From: CAMTVQ01 sp947085255
GTDB lineage: Bacteria > Bacteroidota > Bacteroidia > Sphingobacteriales > Sphingobacteriaceae
NCBI GenBank assembly: GCA_947085255.1
Contig: CAMTVQ010000001.1
Span: 496,001 to 560,000, forward strand
Length of the DNA: 64,000 nt
Reading direction: 5' to 3'
The first letter of the stretch is position 1; each line of letters begins with the position of its first letter. Made by a program: the position numbers and the translations under genes. The notes under the pieces are model-generated. The model was not told the DNA's origin and did not search any database. It saw nothing but the letters and a program-made list of their open reading frames with translations. Positions 42,703-50,872 of this stretch are shown in pieces.

Positions 42703-44037
42703 TTATTTAATTAATCCCAAAGCTTTATCTACCTCTACCTTTGCTATTAAGGCATCGTATAATGCAGCTATATAGTTAGTTTCGGCTTCTTTAAGTGAGG
42801 TTTCGGCAGTTACTACTTCTAAACCGCTACCCACCCCCTGTTCGTACTTAATTTTGGTAACACGCACAATATCTTGTGCCAATTCTCGGTTCTTTTTTTG
42901 ATTATCAAGCGATGCTAAACTATTGTTATAGGTTGTTTGAGCCGATTGTGCTTCTAAATTTATTACATTCTTGATATTATATAAGTCGTTTTCTGATTTT
43001 TGTACCGCCAATTGGGCTTGCTTCAGTTTCTGATACTTAGAAAACCCTCCAAAAATAGGCATGGTAGCTTTTATACCTATAATAGTGGTTGGGAAGGTAT
43101 ATTTATCATTAAAAAACACAGTAGAAAAATAATCATCCTGTGAGTTCTGAGAGTGGGTGGCAAATGCTACTACACTTGGCAAATAGGTCACTTTATTCCG
43201 CTTCAAATCTAATTTGTTCAGTTTATATGCCGTTTCGAGTACATTGTATTCGGGGCGTAGGTTATACGTTACCGAATCAGTTTTTTCGATAATGGGTTTA
43301 AAAGGCACCGCATCCAATTTATCGCTCAATGCTATAGGTTCTTGTACATCCATGCCCATCTGAAATTTCAGCACTAACAATCCCAAAGCTGATAGCTGTT
43401 CAATTTTTTGCTTTTCTACTACTAGATTATTGTACAATACTTGCAAGCGGTCGAAATCTATCTTTTCGGCAAAACCATTTTCGTAAAATGCTTTGGTATC
43501 ATCCAATGTTTTCTTTAAACGGATAATGTTCGCGTCCAATAGGGTTAAGCGCTCTGTGCTTACCAAGGCATTGTAATAGGCTTTGGTTACGGCTACGGTA
43601 GTCTCCACCTCATTGCGGTCTAGGCTTTTTTTAGATAAATCTTTGTATACCGATGTGGCTTGCAAGCCCAATAGGTAATTGCCATCAAACAAAATAAGCG
43701 ATGCATCTAAACCGTAAGAAAATGCATAATTAGTGCCAAATTTATTGGGGGTAAACCCACCTGGAGGCCCTCCAAATGCACCTGAAGGAATAAGTACCGT
43801 AGGAATGTCTATAAAACGTTGAAATTGTGTATTGGCATTTACCTGCGGCAAACCAATGGCCGTTGTTTCCCATACCTTGCTTTTGGCAATTTCTACATCA
43901 ATTTTGGCATTTTTTATTGATGCATTATTTTTTAGTGCATACTCAATGCACTGTTGTAGACTATAGGATTGGGATTGCGCAGTTGCAACCCAAAACAATG
44001 CCAGCAGGGTAAGTAAAAGGCTTGTTCTTTTTATCAT
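42703..44037 (-). CDS. TolC-family outer-membrane efflux channel
   Basis: The 444-residue protein has a signal peptide (MIKRTSLLLTLLALFWVATA) and two tandem OEP repeats. Typical openings are SLQQCIEYALKNNASIKNAK for the first helical stretch and RPEYNVLETAYKLNKLDLKR for the second, and the end is an amphipathic helix (ALYDALIAKVEVDKALGLIK). It would form the trimeric outer-membrane tunnel of the RND pump. It is the first gene of the efflux operon, downstream of the tetR gene. Confidence 0.92.
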   Translation of the reverse strand: MIKRTSLLLTLLALFWVATAQSQSYSLQQCIEYALKNNASIKNAKIDVEIAKSKVWETTAIGLPQVNANTQFQRFIDIPTVLIPSGAFGGPPGGFTPNKFGTNYAFSYGLDASLILFDGNYLLGLQATSVYKDLSKKSLDRNEVETTVAVTKAYYNALVSTERLTLLDANIIRLKKTLDDTKAFYENGFAEKIDFDRLQVLYNNLVVEKQKIEQLSALGLLVLKFQMGMDVQEPIALSDKLDAVPFKPIIEKTDSVTYNLRPEYNVLETAYKLNKLDLKRNKVTYLPSVVAFATHSQNSQDDYFSTVFFNDKYTFPTTIIGIKATMPIFGGFSKYQKLKQAQLAVQKSENDLYNIKNVINLEAQSAQTTYNNSLASLDNQKKNRELAQDIVRVTKIKYEQGVGSGLEVVTAETSLKEAETNYIAALYDALIAKVEVDKALGLIK

Positions 44038-44044
44038 ATGATTG

Positions 44045-44119
44045 GGGTTAATTAGTTGATAGTTTACAATTGATAGTTAATAGTTGATTATACATTGTTC
44101 ATTTTCAATTATCAACTAT
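44045..44119. repeat. GTTGATAGTT/ATTGATAG word array with terminal hairpin
   Basis: Near-repeats (TTAGTTGATAGTTTACAATT, then GATAGTTAATAGTTGATTA) lie between tetR and the outer-membrane channel gene. ATAGTTGAT (44080-44088) pairs with ATCAACTAT (44111-44119) across a 22-nt loop. This may be a weak terminator of tetR on the minus strand, or just one of the window's low-complexity arrays. Confidence 0.5.
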
Positions 44120-44128
44120 GTATTAATA

Positions 44129-44743
44129 TTATTCTTCTTCGTTTATTTGGTAATAGTTATTAATTAATTTATGTCCTTTTAGGGTAACAATACCGTGTAT
44201 ATAATGATCGGTGAGTTGCTGCATTACCTCCCAAACTTGGTATTTATCAGGTGGAAAAAACGCTGGATTCATGGCGATACCCACTTGCTCCATACGCATA
44301 CGTGCAATAATATCCGTATGTAAATTTTTACGATAAAGTCCTTGCTCTACTCCTAATTGCAAGTTTTTACGAACTTTCTCGAATATAAACTCCTCTTTAA
44401 ATGCCTTGAACTTGAGCCACACTTTTGGGTAATACTTTTGCATATCGTAAAACAAAATGGGATTAAAATTAGCTCCCATACGTTGCATGCAATTAATTAC
44501 TTCTAAAATTTCGGCTACAGCATTGGTGGTGGTGGCTGTTTGTTTCTCTATTTCGGCACGTTGGGTATGCAATACAAAATCCATCAAATCGTTTACCAAC
44601 TCACTTTTATCGGCGTAGTGCTGGTAAATTGTTTTTTTAGACATACCCGCCGCCCTGGCTACATCGTCCATCGTTACGCTACGGATACCGTAGGCACGAA
44701 ACAAGGTATTGGCTGTTTGCAGGAGGTGTTCTTTAGCTTCCAT
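44129..44743 (-). CDS. TetR/AcrR-family transcriptional regulator
   Basis: The 204-residue protein has the N-terminal TetR helix-turn-helix (EAKEHLLQTANTLFRAYGIR, VTMDDVARAAGMSKKTIYQHY; recognition helix around residues 30-45) and a variable C-terminal ligand/dimer domain. It is encoded 91 nt upstream of the RND efflux operon in the same direction, so it probably represses that operon and itself until a pump substrate binds. The ATG at 44743 is chosen over the TTG just before it. Confidence 0.9.
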   Translation of the reverse strand: MEAKEHLLQTANTLFRAYGIRSVTMDDVARAAGMSKKTIYQHYADKSELVNDLMDFVLHTQRAEIEKQTATTTNAVAEILEVINCMQRMGANFNPILFYDMQKYYPKVWLKFKAFKEEFIFEKVRKNLQLGVEQGLYRKNLHTDIIARMRMEQVGIAMNPAFFPPDKYQVWEVMQQLTDHYIHGIVTLKGHKLINNYYQINEEE

Positions 44744-44763
44744 CAATTGTCGGTAAAACTATG

Positions 44764-44789
44764 GAAACTTTCAGAACAAAAAAAGTTTC
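44764..44789. promoter_or_regulatory. possible TetR operator upstream of tetR
   Basis: Perfect 8-bp arms GAAACTTT (44764-44771) and AAAGTTTC (44782-44789) with a 10-nt spacer lie 21-46 nt before the tetR start. Size and position fit an autoregulatory TetR-family operator. No second copy was seen before the channel gene. Confidence 0.4.
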
Positions 44790-44850
44790 TTTGAAATTTT
44801 ATCTAAATTTTACATCTTTTTAACATTTAGAAAAATCTTAGTAAGATGCT

Positions 44851-44858
44851 TAATTTTG
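44851..44858 (+). promoter_or_regulatory. -7 promoter element of the purB fragment
   Basis: TAATTTTG fits TAnnTTTG and ends 8 nt before the ATG of the truncated purB copy. The intact purB has TACCTTTG in the same place. It could drive the secreted-protein genes that follow. Confidence 0.45.
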
Positions 44859-44866
44859 CAGGGATT

Positions 44867-44962
44867 ATGACTATACTTTCTCCACTCAGTGCCATCTCTC
44901 CTATCGACGGCCGTTACCACAAGCAAACTATGGTTAAATGCTTGTTTGTAAAACCAAAATAG
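44867..44962 (+). pseudogene. truncated duplicate of the purB 5' end (31 codons)
   Basis: The reading frame gives MTILSPLSAISPIDGRYHKQ, then TMVKCLFVKPK and a stop. The first ~21 residues match the start of the intact PurB at 48894 (MNAIISAPLNAISPIDGRYH). Over the 39 bases from GCCATCTC to CAAACT the two DNA copies differ at four sites, all third-codon and synonymous. Similarity stops abruptly after CAAACT. So this is a 5' fragment of an adenylosuccinate lyase gene with its own -7 element, cut off from its body. It lies 88 nt upstream of the first of three accessory genes. Confidence 0.8.
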
Positions 44963-45054
44963 ACTTTTATAAACCCATTTAATACTTTCATGAATTTACA
45001 ATTTTGGCATGCAAAAAATTACGTTTCTTTGAGTAAACCTAAAATACACAAAAT

Positions 45055-47076
45055 ATGAAAAAACTAATGTTAAAATCTGTTTCTTTAGCTTTACTGCTAA
45101 GTAGTAGCCTTGCCGCTAGTAGTAATGGCATTGATTATCAATCACTTGCATCTTCAGACACTCTGACAACTGGTGATACCATACCTTTTACACCAGGGCA
45201 AAACAATGTATATCCATCACTTCATCACATTGCAGTTGCACGATTTGTAGGCGTTGCCAATGCCGTAGTACAGTTAGACATTACTAAATGGGCAAAAGAC
45301 AAAGAGTATGAGTTAGTATATAGTACCGCTACTACCAAACAAAAGCAAAAATTTGCAGCTACAAAAAATCAAGTAGTGTTAAAAAACCTAAAGCTGAATC
45401 AAACCTACTCGTTAGAGTTGATTACCTCAGATGCTACAATACCTTTTGGCACATTTACTACTGCTAAAGAAGAAATCTCCGAAAGCTTACCAGTAGCTGC
45501 CGAATTGTTTGATGCCATTGGTAAGTTTTCTTCCGACGAGGCTAATGCGGATAAACCCATAATAGATTACATCGCGCAACTCTCTTCTATCAATTTGTAC
45601 CAACGCCTAAGTTTTGTGCAAGATTATCTACTAAATGATGAACTACTAATAGCTAACCCACTTGTTGACGAAAATACCGTATGGAAAATCACGAAAACAC
45701 AAGTAGAAGATGTAGTACTCAAGCCAACCGATATCGACCTACAAGACCCTTTGGGTTTAACTAATTGTAGCTGTGCGTTACTTACTAAAAGTTATGTTAC
45801 GATAACCGATGGTTACAAAAACTACGATGCCAACCGCACTACCAGCTCAGCCAATACCTTTGTAAAAAACGATAATCAACCTGATGGACATTATTCTGTA
45901 TTTGATACGCAACTTTTAGGACCAGGCAAATACATAGGTATTGGCTTAGGAGGAAGAGATAATAAAAGGTCGTATTCTCTAACAAGTTCCACGGTATTTG
46001 GAACTAACCAGTTTCCGCACAACGTTACTATTGAATACAATTGGTTATGTAAGAAAACAGACGGAACCAATGCGCCACTTTGCTGTGTAAAACAGGTAGA
46101 CCTTATGTATACCTACAACACACACCTATTAACCGCACTTAATAATGGAAACAGCAAAGGCAGCTATGATTTAGCTGCACATGCGGAAGATTATGCCATT
46201 ATTATGGAAAGCAATTTAGGAATGGTAAATAAAATATATAGACCAATTACTGCACAGGTTATAGATGCGGGTAGGGCATTTATACAGGCTAAATGCAGCA
46301 GAGACTTTTATAATGGATATATTGATACCGCAGCAACAGTCATCAAAAACATAGTAAGGTCAGCATTAGATGGTTCACCATTAGATATTGTAAACGCTGC
46401 CCTTGATGGGGTTGTAGCACTTATTAAAACCAATACCCATACTACTGCTGGCTCATGTGGTACCACCAATTTACAATCAACACTATTGCCCGACCGCACG
46501 GTACGTTTATACTTACTATCGGGCATACCAAAAAAGGTGCAAATGTTTAGTGCTTACACAGTAAATGTTGAAACGTATAATAATCATTCTCAGGCTAAAG
46601 ATGCATTCTGTTCGGTACTCTCCGATTTTAGAATAGCATCCCACCTACCTTGCTTAGATACGGAAGATGGTAAATGCAACAACTACTCCAACAATGCATT
46701 TATGGTAGGCGGACCAAACAATTATACTGGCATATCACGCAAGCAAAACTATATGGACCAAGTAAATAGTTTTTATGTAGTACGCAATACCAACCATAAT
46801 GCCAATTGGATGTGGGGAATAGAAGATTACGACTGCAATGGCAACCCTAAATACCGCCTCAGTGCAGAAAATGAAACCTTGCCCGAGATTGTAGAATCCG
46901 AGATTGCCAAAATAGAAGTATATTCGCTATTAGGTGCAAAACTGTTTGAAGGAAACAATACTGATTTTGCTACTTTTGTAAAGACAAATGGTACAAACAA
47001 CGCTGTATATGTGGTACGCTATACCGATGCAAGCGGAAAGGTACTAAAAACAGAAAAACTGATAAGCAATCACTAA
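45055..47076 (+). CDS. secreted protein of unknown function with T9SS-type C-terminal domain, 673 aa
   Basis: A signal peptide (MKKLMLKSVSLALLLSSSLA, cleavage near AAS) is followed by a domain at ~45-150 resembling a fibronectin-like fold (VAVARFVGVANAVVQLDITK-like). A ~450-residue Cys-containing central region (CSCALL, CCVKQ, residues ~240-610) is not recognised. The last ~60 residues (IAKIEVYSLLGAKLFEGNNT, ending YVVRYTDASGKVLKTEKLIS) resemble a T9SS type A sorting domain. No enzyme motif was found. It is the first of three genes between the two purB starts and is followed by a terminator-like hairpin. Confidence 0.7.
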   Translation: MKKLMLKSVSLALLLSSSLAASSNGIDYQSLASSDTLTTGDTIPFTPGQNNVYPSLHHIAVARFVGVANAVVQLDITKWAKDKEYELVYSTATTKQKQKFAATKNQVVLKNLKLNQTYSLELITSDATIPFGTFTTAKEEISESLPVAAELFDAIGKFSSDEANADKPIIDYIAQLSSINLYQRLSFVQDYLLNDELLIANPLVDENTVWKITKTQVEDVVLKPTDIDLQDPLGLTNCSCALLTKSYVTITDGYKNYDANRTTSSANTFVKNDNQPDGHYSVFDTQLLGPGKYIGIGLGGRDNKRSYSLTSSTVFGTNQFPHNVTIEYNWLCKKTDGTNAPLCCVKQVDLMYTYNTHLLTALNNGNSKGSYDLAAHAEDYAIIMESNLGMVNKIYRPITAQVIDAGRAFIQAKCSRDFYNGYIDTAATVIKNIVRSALDGSPLDIVNAALDGVVALIKTNTHTTAGSCGTTNLQSTLLPDRTVRLYLLSGIPKKVQMFSAYTVNVETYNNHSQAKDAFCSVLSDFRIASHLPCLDTEDGKCNNYSNNAFMVGGPNNYTGISRKQNYMDQVNSFYVVRNTNHNANWMWGIEDYDCNGNPKYRLSAENETLPEIVESEIAKIEVYSLLGAKLFEGNNTDFATFVKTNGTNNAVYVVRYTDASGKVLKTEKLISNH

Positions 47077-47087
47077 ATAGCACTTAC

Positions 47088-47119
47088 TAATATCCTCTCC
47101 CAATAGGGAGGGGATATTA
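47088..47119 (+). terminator. hairpin after the 673-aa gene
   Basis: A 14-bp stem with one G-T pair (TAATATCCTCTCCC / GGGAGGGGATATTA, loop AATA) begins 11 nt after the stop. It is followed by an A/T-rich stretch rather than a clean T-run, so termination may be partial and allow read-through to the next gene. Confidence 0.65.
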
Positions 47120-47141
47120 ATATTAAAAATATAAAATAAAA

Positions 47142-48176
47142 ATGAACAAAAAATGCTTCTTCGTATTTATTACGACTTTTTTAATAGCTAATGGGGGCAG
47201 TGCACAACCTACCCAAAACTCTGATACACTTAAATATAGTTTCAGTTCAATTACGGCTAGTTATGTAGAACTAACTAACCCTATTGTTGTTACGACTAAT
47301 AACGACTGGTATAATAAGCAATATGCCATACCTATTGGCTTTCCCTTTACTATTTACCATAAAAACACCGATTCGCTTTTTCTGAATCGAATATTTGGTT
47401 TTGAATCTGTAACCGAACGCTTAGTGGATGATAACCAAGACTATGCCTACAGCAACGCAATATTTATGTATCCAATAGAAGCTGAGATTGTAGATAGGGG
47501 ATTTGGCACAAACAACTCGTTATCAAGCATCAGCTATCAACTAGAAGGCACGGCAGGCAACCGCATTTTAAAAGTGCAATGGAAAAATGTAGGTTTTGAA
47601 GGCGAATATGATTCCTTAGGCACACTCAACTATTTTATCAATTATCAACTGTGGCTATACGAAAAAACAAATATTATTGAATATCATTACGGTCCCAACA
47701 AAATAGATAATGCGCAAATAGCTTATTATGGCGACGATATTCCTGATGTAGGCTTTCATTTTTTACGAATAATTAGTGTTTTAGAAAACAAATCCGACAT
47801 AAGAGCAAATCTATTAGCTGGAAACCCAAATAGCCCTTATATGCAAATAGAAGATGGTTTTGACTTTCCAGAAGAACGCTTAGATGGTACACCAGCCAAT
47901 GGAATAGTATATCGCTTTGTACCCATAAACGGCTCGGTAGGTATTACACAAAAAACTAAAAATAGCTTAGCTATTTACCCCAACCCCGCAAGCACCGAGT
48001 TGTATATACAAGCAAATACCAACGAACCAATACAAATACTTAGCTTTAGCGGCACATTACTAAAAGAATATACCAATATGCCACAGGGCTTACAACGCAT
48101 AGATATTAGCAATCTCGAAAAAGGAATGTATATAATTAAAAAAGGTATTGCCTACCAAAAACTAATAAAGCATTAA
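47142..48176 (+). CDS. secreted protein with T9SS type A sorting domain, 344 aa
   Basis: The signal peptide is MNKKCFFVFITTFLIANGGS, with AQ at the cleavage site. Residues ~25-255 form a beta-rich domain with aromatic strands (YAIPIGFPFTIYHKNTDSLF, NYFINYQLWLYEKTNIIEYH) similar to the lectin-like or adhesin domains often found ahead of T9SS tails; the family is not identified. The C-terminal ~75 residues (LAIYPNPASTELYIQANTNE to LIKH) are a clear sorting domain. It is 2 nt upstream of the lipoprotein gene, so the two are co-transcribed. Confidence 0.75.
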   Translation: MNKKCFFVFITTFLIANGGSAQPTQNSDTLKYSFSSITASYVELTNPIVVTTNNDWYNKQYAIPIGFPFTIYHKNTDSLFLNRIFGFESVTERLVDDNQDYAYSNAIFMYPIEAEIVDRGFGTNNSLSSISYQLEGTAGNRILKVQWKNVGFEGEYDSLGTLNYFINYQLWLYEKTNIIEYHYGPNKIDNAQIAYYGDDIPDVGFHFLRIISVLENKSDIRANLLAGNPNSPYMQIEDGFDFPEERLDGTPANGIVYRFVPINGSVGITQKTKNSLAIYPNPASTELYIQANTNEPIQILSFSGTLLKEYTNMPQGLQRIDISNLEKGMYIIKKGIAYQKLIKH

Positions 48177-48177
48177 A

Positions 48178-48738
48178 ATGATACACAACACGAACAAGCA
48201 ACTCCTGTTTTTTGCCCTTATAAGCATGCTGGTATCTTGTACTAAAAAAACAACTGGTCCTAGCGGAGAAGTATTGGGTACTTGTGCTGGACAGGGCTAT
48301 GTTTTTGTAAACAATGATTGCCACTGCCCTGAAGGGAAAGTGGAATTTTCTAATGTACACTGCAAAACACTTGATAGCAACCAATATATAGCCAAAATGC
48401 CCAGTACCTACTTTTACAAGGAAAAACTAATTGCATATTTAGCCAATAGCGATGGTTCGACTATACAACAAAATGACGGTAAACGAAGAGTGCTGTTTTT
48501 TGAAACAGTAGGCGAAAATCGGAACTTTTTTCCGTTTAGCAATCTCGCCTATTACGAAAAAGATAGCTTTTATGTCGATTTTTTAGAAGTTAATATCATG
48601 AAATCCGACAACTACGTAGTACAGGCCTACGGAAAAATACTTAGCGATACACTTATGCGCATTTCATTTGCTACAGTAGATGATAAACCTATAAAAGATA
48701 GCGTTACTGTATTTTTTTCCAAAAATACCAATCAGTAA
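48178..48738 (+). CDS. lipoprotein of unknown function with Cys-rich EGF-like stretch, 186 aa
   Basis: A lipobox (SMLVSC, Cys22) predicts an acylated envelope lipoprotein. Residues ~37-63 contain four cysteines in a short EGF-like pattern (CAGQGYVFVNNDCHCPEGKV then EFSNVHC). The rest is a ~120-residue beta-rich domain without a recognised family. The ATG follows the previous stop by 1 nt. It may act with the two secreted proteins encoded before it, for example as their surface partner; this is inference from gene order only. Confidence 0.7.
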   Translation: MIHNTNKQLLFFALISMLVSCTKKTTGPSGEVLGTCAGQGYVFVNNDCHCPEGKVEFSNVHCKTLDSNQYIAKMPSTYFYKEKLIAYLANSDGSTIQQNDGKRRVLFFETVGENRNFFPFSNLAYYEKDSFYVDFLEVNIMKSDNYVVQAYGKILSDTLMRISFATVDDKPIKDSVTVFFSKNTNQ

Positions 48739-48769
48739 GTTTTTCTAACATATCACTCTATTTGTGTTT

Positions 48770-48843
48770 GGTCAGCACCGAAGGTCAGACCAAAACACAT
48801 ATGCCTAAATTAATAGCACAAGGTCTGACCTTCGGTGCTGACC
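48770..48843. repeat. perfect 22-bp inverted repeat with 30-nt spacer
   Basis: The left arm (48770-48791, starting GGTCAGCACCGAAGG) is the exact reverse complement of the right arm (48822-48843, ending CCTTCGGTGCTGACC). Each arm itself carries GGTCAG twice. The pair sits 31 nt after the lipoprotein stop and 36 nt before the purB -7 element. It could be a strong terminator of the accessory genes, a small non-coding mobile palindrome, or an insertion-boundary scar. Confidence 0.9.
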
Positions 48844-48879
48844 ATAGCCATTGTTATTCCTGCAAAGCATTAATTTAAT

Positions 48880-48887
48880 TACCTTTG
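48880..48887 (+). promoter_or_regulatory. -7 promoter element of purB
   Basis: TACCTTTG matches TAnnTTTG and ends 6 nt before the purB ATG, so the mRNA would be leaderless or nearly so. There is no good TTTG box at -33. Confidence 0.5.
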
Positions 48888-48893
48888 CAGCCC

Positions 48894-50246
48894 ATGAACG
48901 CTATTATTTCAGCCCCACTAAATGCCATCTCCCCTATTGATGGCCGTTACCACAAACAAACTCAAGAATTAGCCGCTTATTTTTCGGAAGCTGCGCTTAT
49001 ACGTTACCGCGTGCGGGTAGAAATGGAATATTTTATTGCGTTGTGCGAACTGCCCTTGCCACAACTTACAGGCATTAAAAAAGAGCTGTATGGCGCACTA
49101 CGAACAATCTACACCGAGTTTACCGATACAGATGCCTTACGCATTAAAGAAATAGAGCAAACTACCAACCATGATGTAAAGGCGGTTGAATATTTTATCA
49201 AAGAAAAGTTTGACGAACTGGGATTGAGTCCCTATAAAGAGTTCATTCACTTTGGCTTAACCTCACAGGATATAAACAATACCGCTACGCCGTTGCTCTT
49301 TAAGGAAGCAATAGAAACCGTGTATTTACCTGCACTACATACTATTATCGAAAAACTACAACAGCTTACTGCTGACTGGAAAAACATCCCCTTGTTGGCT
49401 CGCACACATGGGCAACCGGCATCGCCTACGCGCTTGGGCAAAGAAATTGGGGTGTTTGTAGAACGTTTAGAAAAGCAAGTAAGTTTACTTCTTGCCATTC
49501 CGTTTGGGGCAAAATTTGGTGGCGCTACGGGTAATTTCAATGCCCATCATATTGCGTATCCTGCCATTAATTGGGTAACCTTTGGCAATACTTTTGTAAA
49601 CGAATTATTGGGTTTACATCGCTCTCAGCTTACTACGCAAATAGAGCATTACGATTATTTTGCAGCCCATTGCGATACCTTAAAACGTATCAACACGATT
49701 TTAATTGATTTGGATCGTGATTTATGGACCTATATTTCTATGGACTATTTTAAGCAGCAGCTAAAAGAAGGCGAAGTGGGTTCATCGGCAATGCCGCACA
49801 AAGTAAATCCTATAGATTTTGAAAATTCGGAAGGTAATTTAGGTATTGCCAATGCTTTGTTTGAACATTTTGCGGCAAAACTACCCATTTCTCGTCTGCA
49901 ACGTGATCTTACCGATAGCACCGTATTGCGTAATGTGGGCGTACCTGTAGCACATACGCTAATTGCTTGCAAATCCACCCTAAAAGGGCTGAATAAGTTG
50001 GTACTAAATGAAGTTGCTATCAGTCGTGATTTGGATAATAACTGGGCGGTAGTCGCAGAAGCTATACAAACCATCTTACGCAGAGAAGGGTATCCAAAGC
50101 CATACGAGGCGCTGAAAGAGCTTACCCGTACTGGCGAAAAAGTTACGCAACAAACATTAGCCACCTTTATTGGTGGGTTGAATGTAAATCAAGTTATTAA
50201 AAACGAGTTACTTGCAATTACCCCGCAGAACTATACCGGAATTTAG
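48894..50246 (+). CDS. purB: adenylosuccinate lyase
   Basis: PurB catalyses two fumarate-releasing steps, SAICAR to AICAR in purine synthesis and adenylosuccinate to AMP. The 450-residue protein has ISPIDGRYHKQTQELAAYFS at the N-terminus, TTNHDVKAVEYFIKEK, the HFGLTSQDINNTA region, RTHGQPASPTRLGKE and the superfamily signature GSSAMPHKVNPIDFEN. The ATG at 48894 is used because a TTG nine bases earlier lies inside the -7 element. A 5' fragment of a second copy lies 4 kb upstream. Confidence 0.95.
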   Translation: MNAIISAPLNAISPIDGRYHKQTQELAAYFSEAALIRYRVRVEMEYFIALCELPLPQLTGIKKELYGALRTIYTEFTDTDALRIKEIEQTTNHDVKAVEYFIKEKFDELGLSPYKEFIHFGLTSQDINNTATPLLFKEAIETVYLPALHTIIEKLQQLTADWKNIPLLARTHGQPASPTRLGKEIGVFVERLEKQVSLLLAIPFGAKFGGATGNFNAHHIAYPAINWVTFGNTFVNELLGLHRSQLTTQIEHYDYFAAHCDTLKRINTILIDLDRDLWTYISMDYFKQQLKEGEVGSSAMPHKVNPIDFENSEGNLGIANALFEHFAAKLPISRLQRDLTDSTVLRNVGVPVAHTLIACKSTLKGLNKLVLNEVAISRDLDNNWAVVAEAIQTILRREGYPKPYEALKELTRTGEKVTQQTLATFIGGLNVNQVIKNELLAITPQNYTGI

Positions 50247-50268
50247 CCTGTAGCAAACAAAAACTTTA

Positions 50269-50276
50269 TAACTTTG
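50269..50276 (+). promoter_or_regulatory. -7 promoter element of the nfu-like gene
   Basis: TAACTTTG fits TAnnTTTG and lies 23 nt before the ATG. The -33 box is not clear. A short leader of ~17 nt is predicted. Confidence 0.45.
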
Positions 50277-50299
50277 TAATCTTTCTAAATAAACCCACA

Positions 50300-50872
50300 A
50301 TGGCAACCGAAGCAATCAATACCCCTATCAATATATTTACCGAAGAAACACCAAATCCGGCTACATTAAAATTTATTACCACTAAGTTGCTTACCAACGT
50401 AACGTTAGATTTTGCAACTAAGGAAAGTGCCGAAAAATCGCCTTTGGCTAAAGAATTATTTAAATTTTCGTTTGTAAATGGGGTGTTTATTACAGCCAAC
50501 TTCGTTACCATTACCAAACAAGAAGGTATAGAATGGATAGAAATAACTTCGATGCTACGCGAAGCCATTAAAGGTTTAGTAGAATCAGGAACAAAGGTGA
50601 GTGTAGAGGAAATTACGGAGCCGGAGTTTTTTGAGGGTAGCGAAACCGAAATACGTATCCAGCAAATACTACACGATTATGTAAAACCTGCCGTAGAGTC
50701 TGATGGCGGTTCTATTACCTTTAAATCATTTAAAGAGGGAGTGGTAACAGTAGAACTACGCGGTTCATGTAGTGGTTGCCCGTCTTCTACTATTACCCTT
50801 AAATCAGGAATAGAGAGTTTGCTAAAACGAATGCTGCCTGAGGTAACAGAAGTAGTTTCGGAAGCCTACTAA
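50300..50872 (+). CDS. NifU/Nfu-type iron-sulfur cluster scaffold protein
   Basis: The 190-residue protein has an N-terminal Nfu_N domain (~10-95; TEETPNPATLKFITTKLLTN) and a C-terminal NifU-like thioredoxin-fold domain (~115-188). The cluster-binding Cys157-x-x-Cys160 lies in RGSCSGCPSSTITLK. It would receive a [4Fe-4S] cluster from the SUF machinery and hand it to target proteins. Its stop overlaps the stop of the convergent REC-kinase gene by 4 nt, and no terminator separates them. Confidence 0.92.
   Translation: MATEAINTPINIFTEETPNPATLKFITTKLLTNVTLDFATKESAEKSPLAKELFKFSFVNGVFITANFVTITKQEGIEWIEITSMLREAIKGLVESGTKVSVEEITEPEFFEGSETEIRIQQILHDYVKPAVESDGGSITFKSFKEGVVTVELRGSCSGCPSSTITLKSGIESLLKRMLPEVTEVVSEAY

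Noticed and set aside
44867..44962. A real 31-codon small gene
   Set aside because: Its first 21 codons are a purB copy and the tail has no resemblance to anything; a truncated duplicate explains it better.
44963..48769. Integrative element with its own integrase
   Set aside because: No recombinase, relaxase or transposase gene is encoded between the purB copies, so only the flanking duplication supports mobility.
48885..48893. TTG three codons upstream of the purB ATG as start
   Set aside because: It lies inside the TACCTTTG -7 element and would lie upstream of the likely transcript start; the ATG at 48894 fits homologues.
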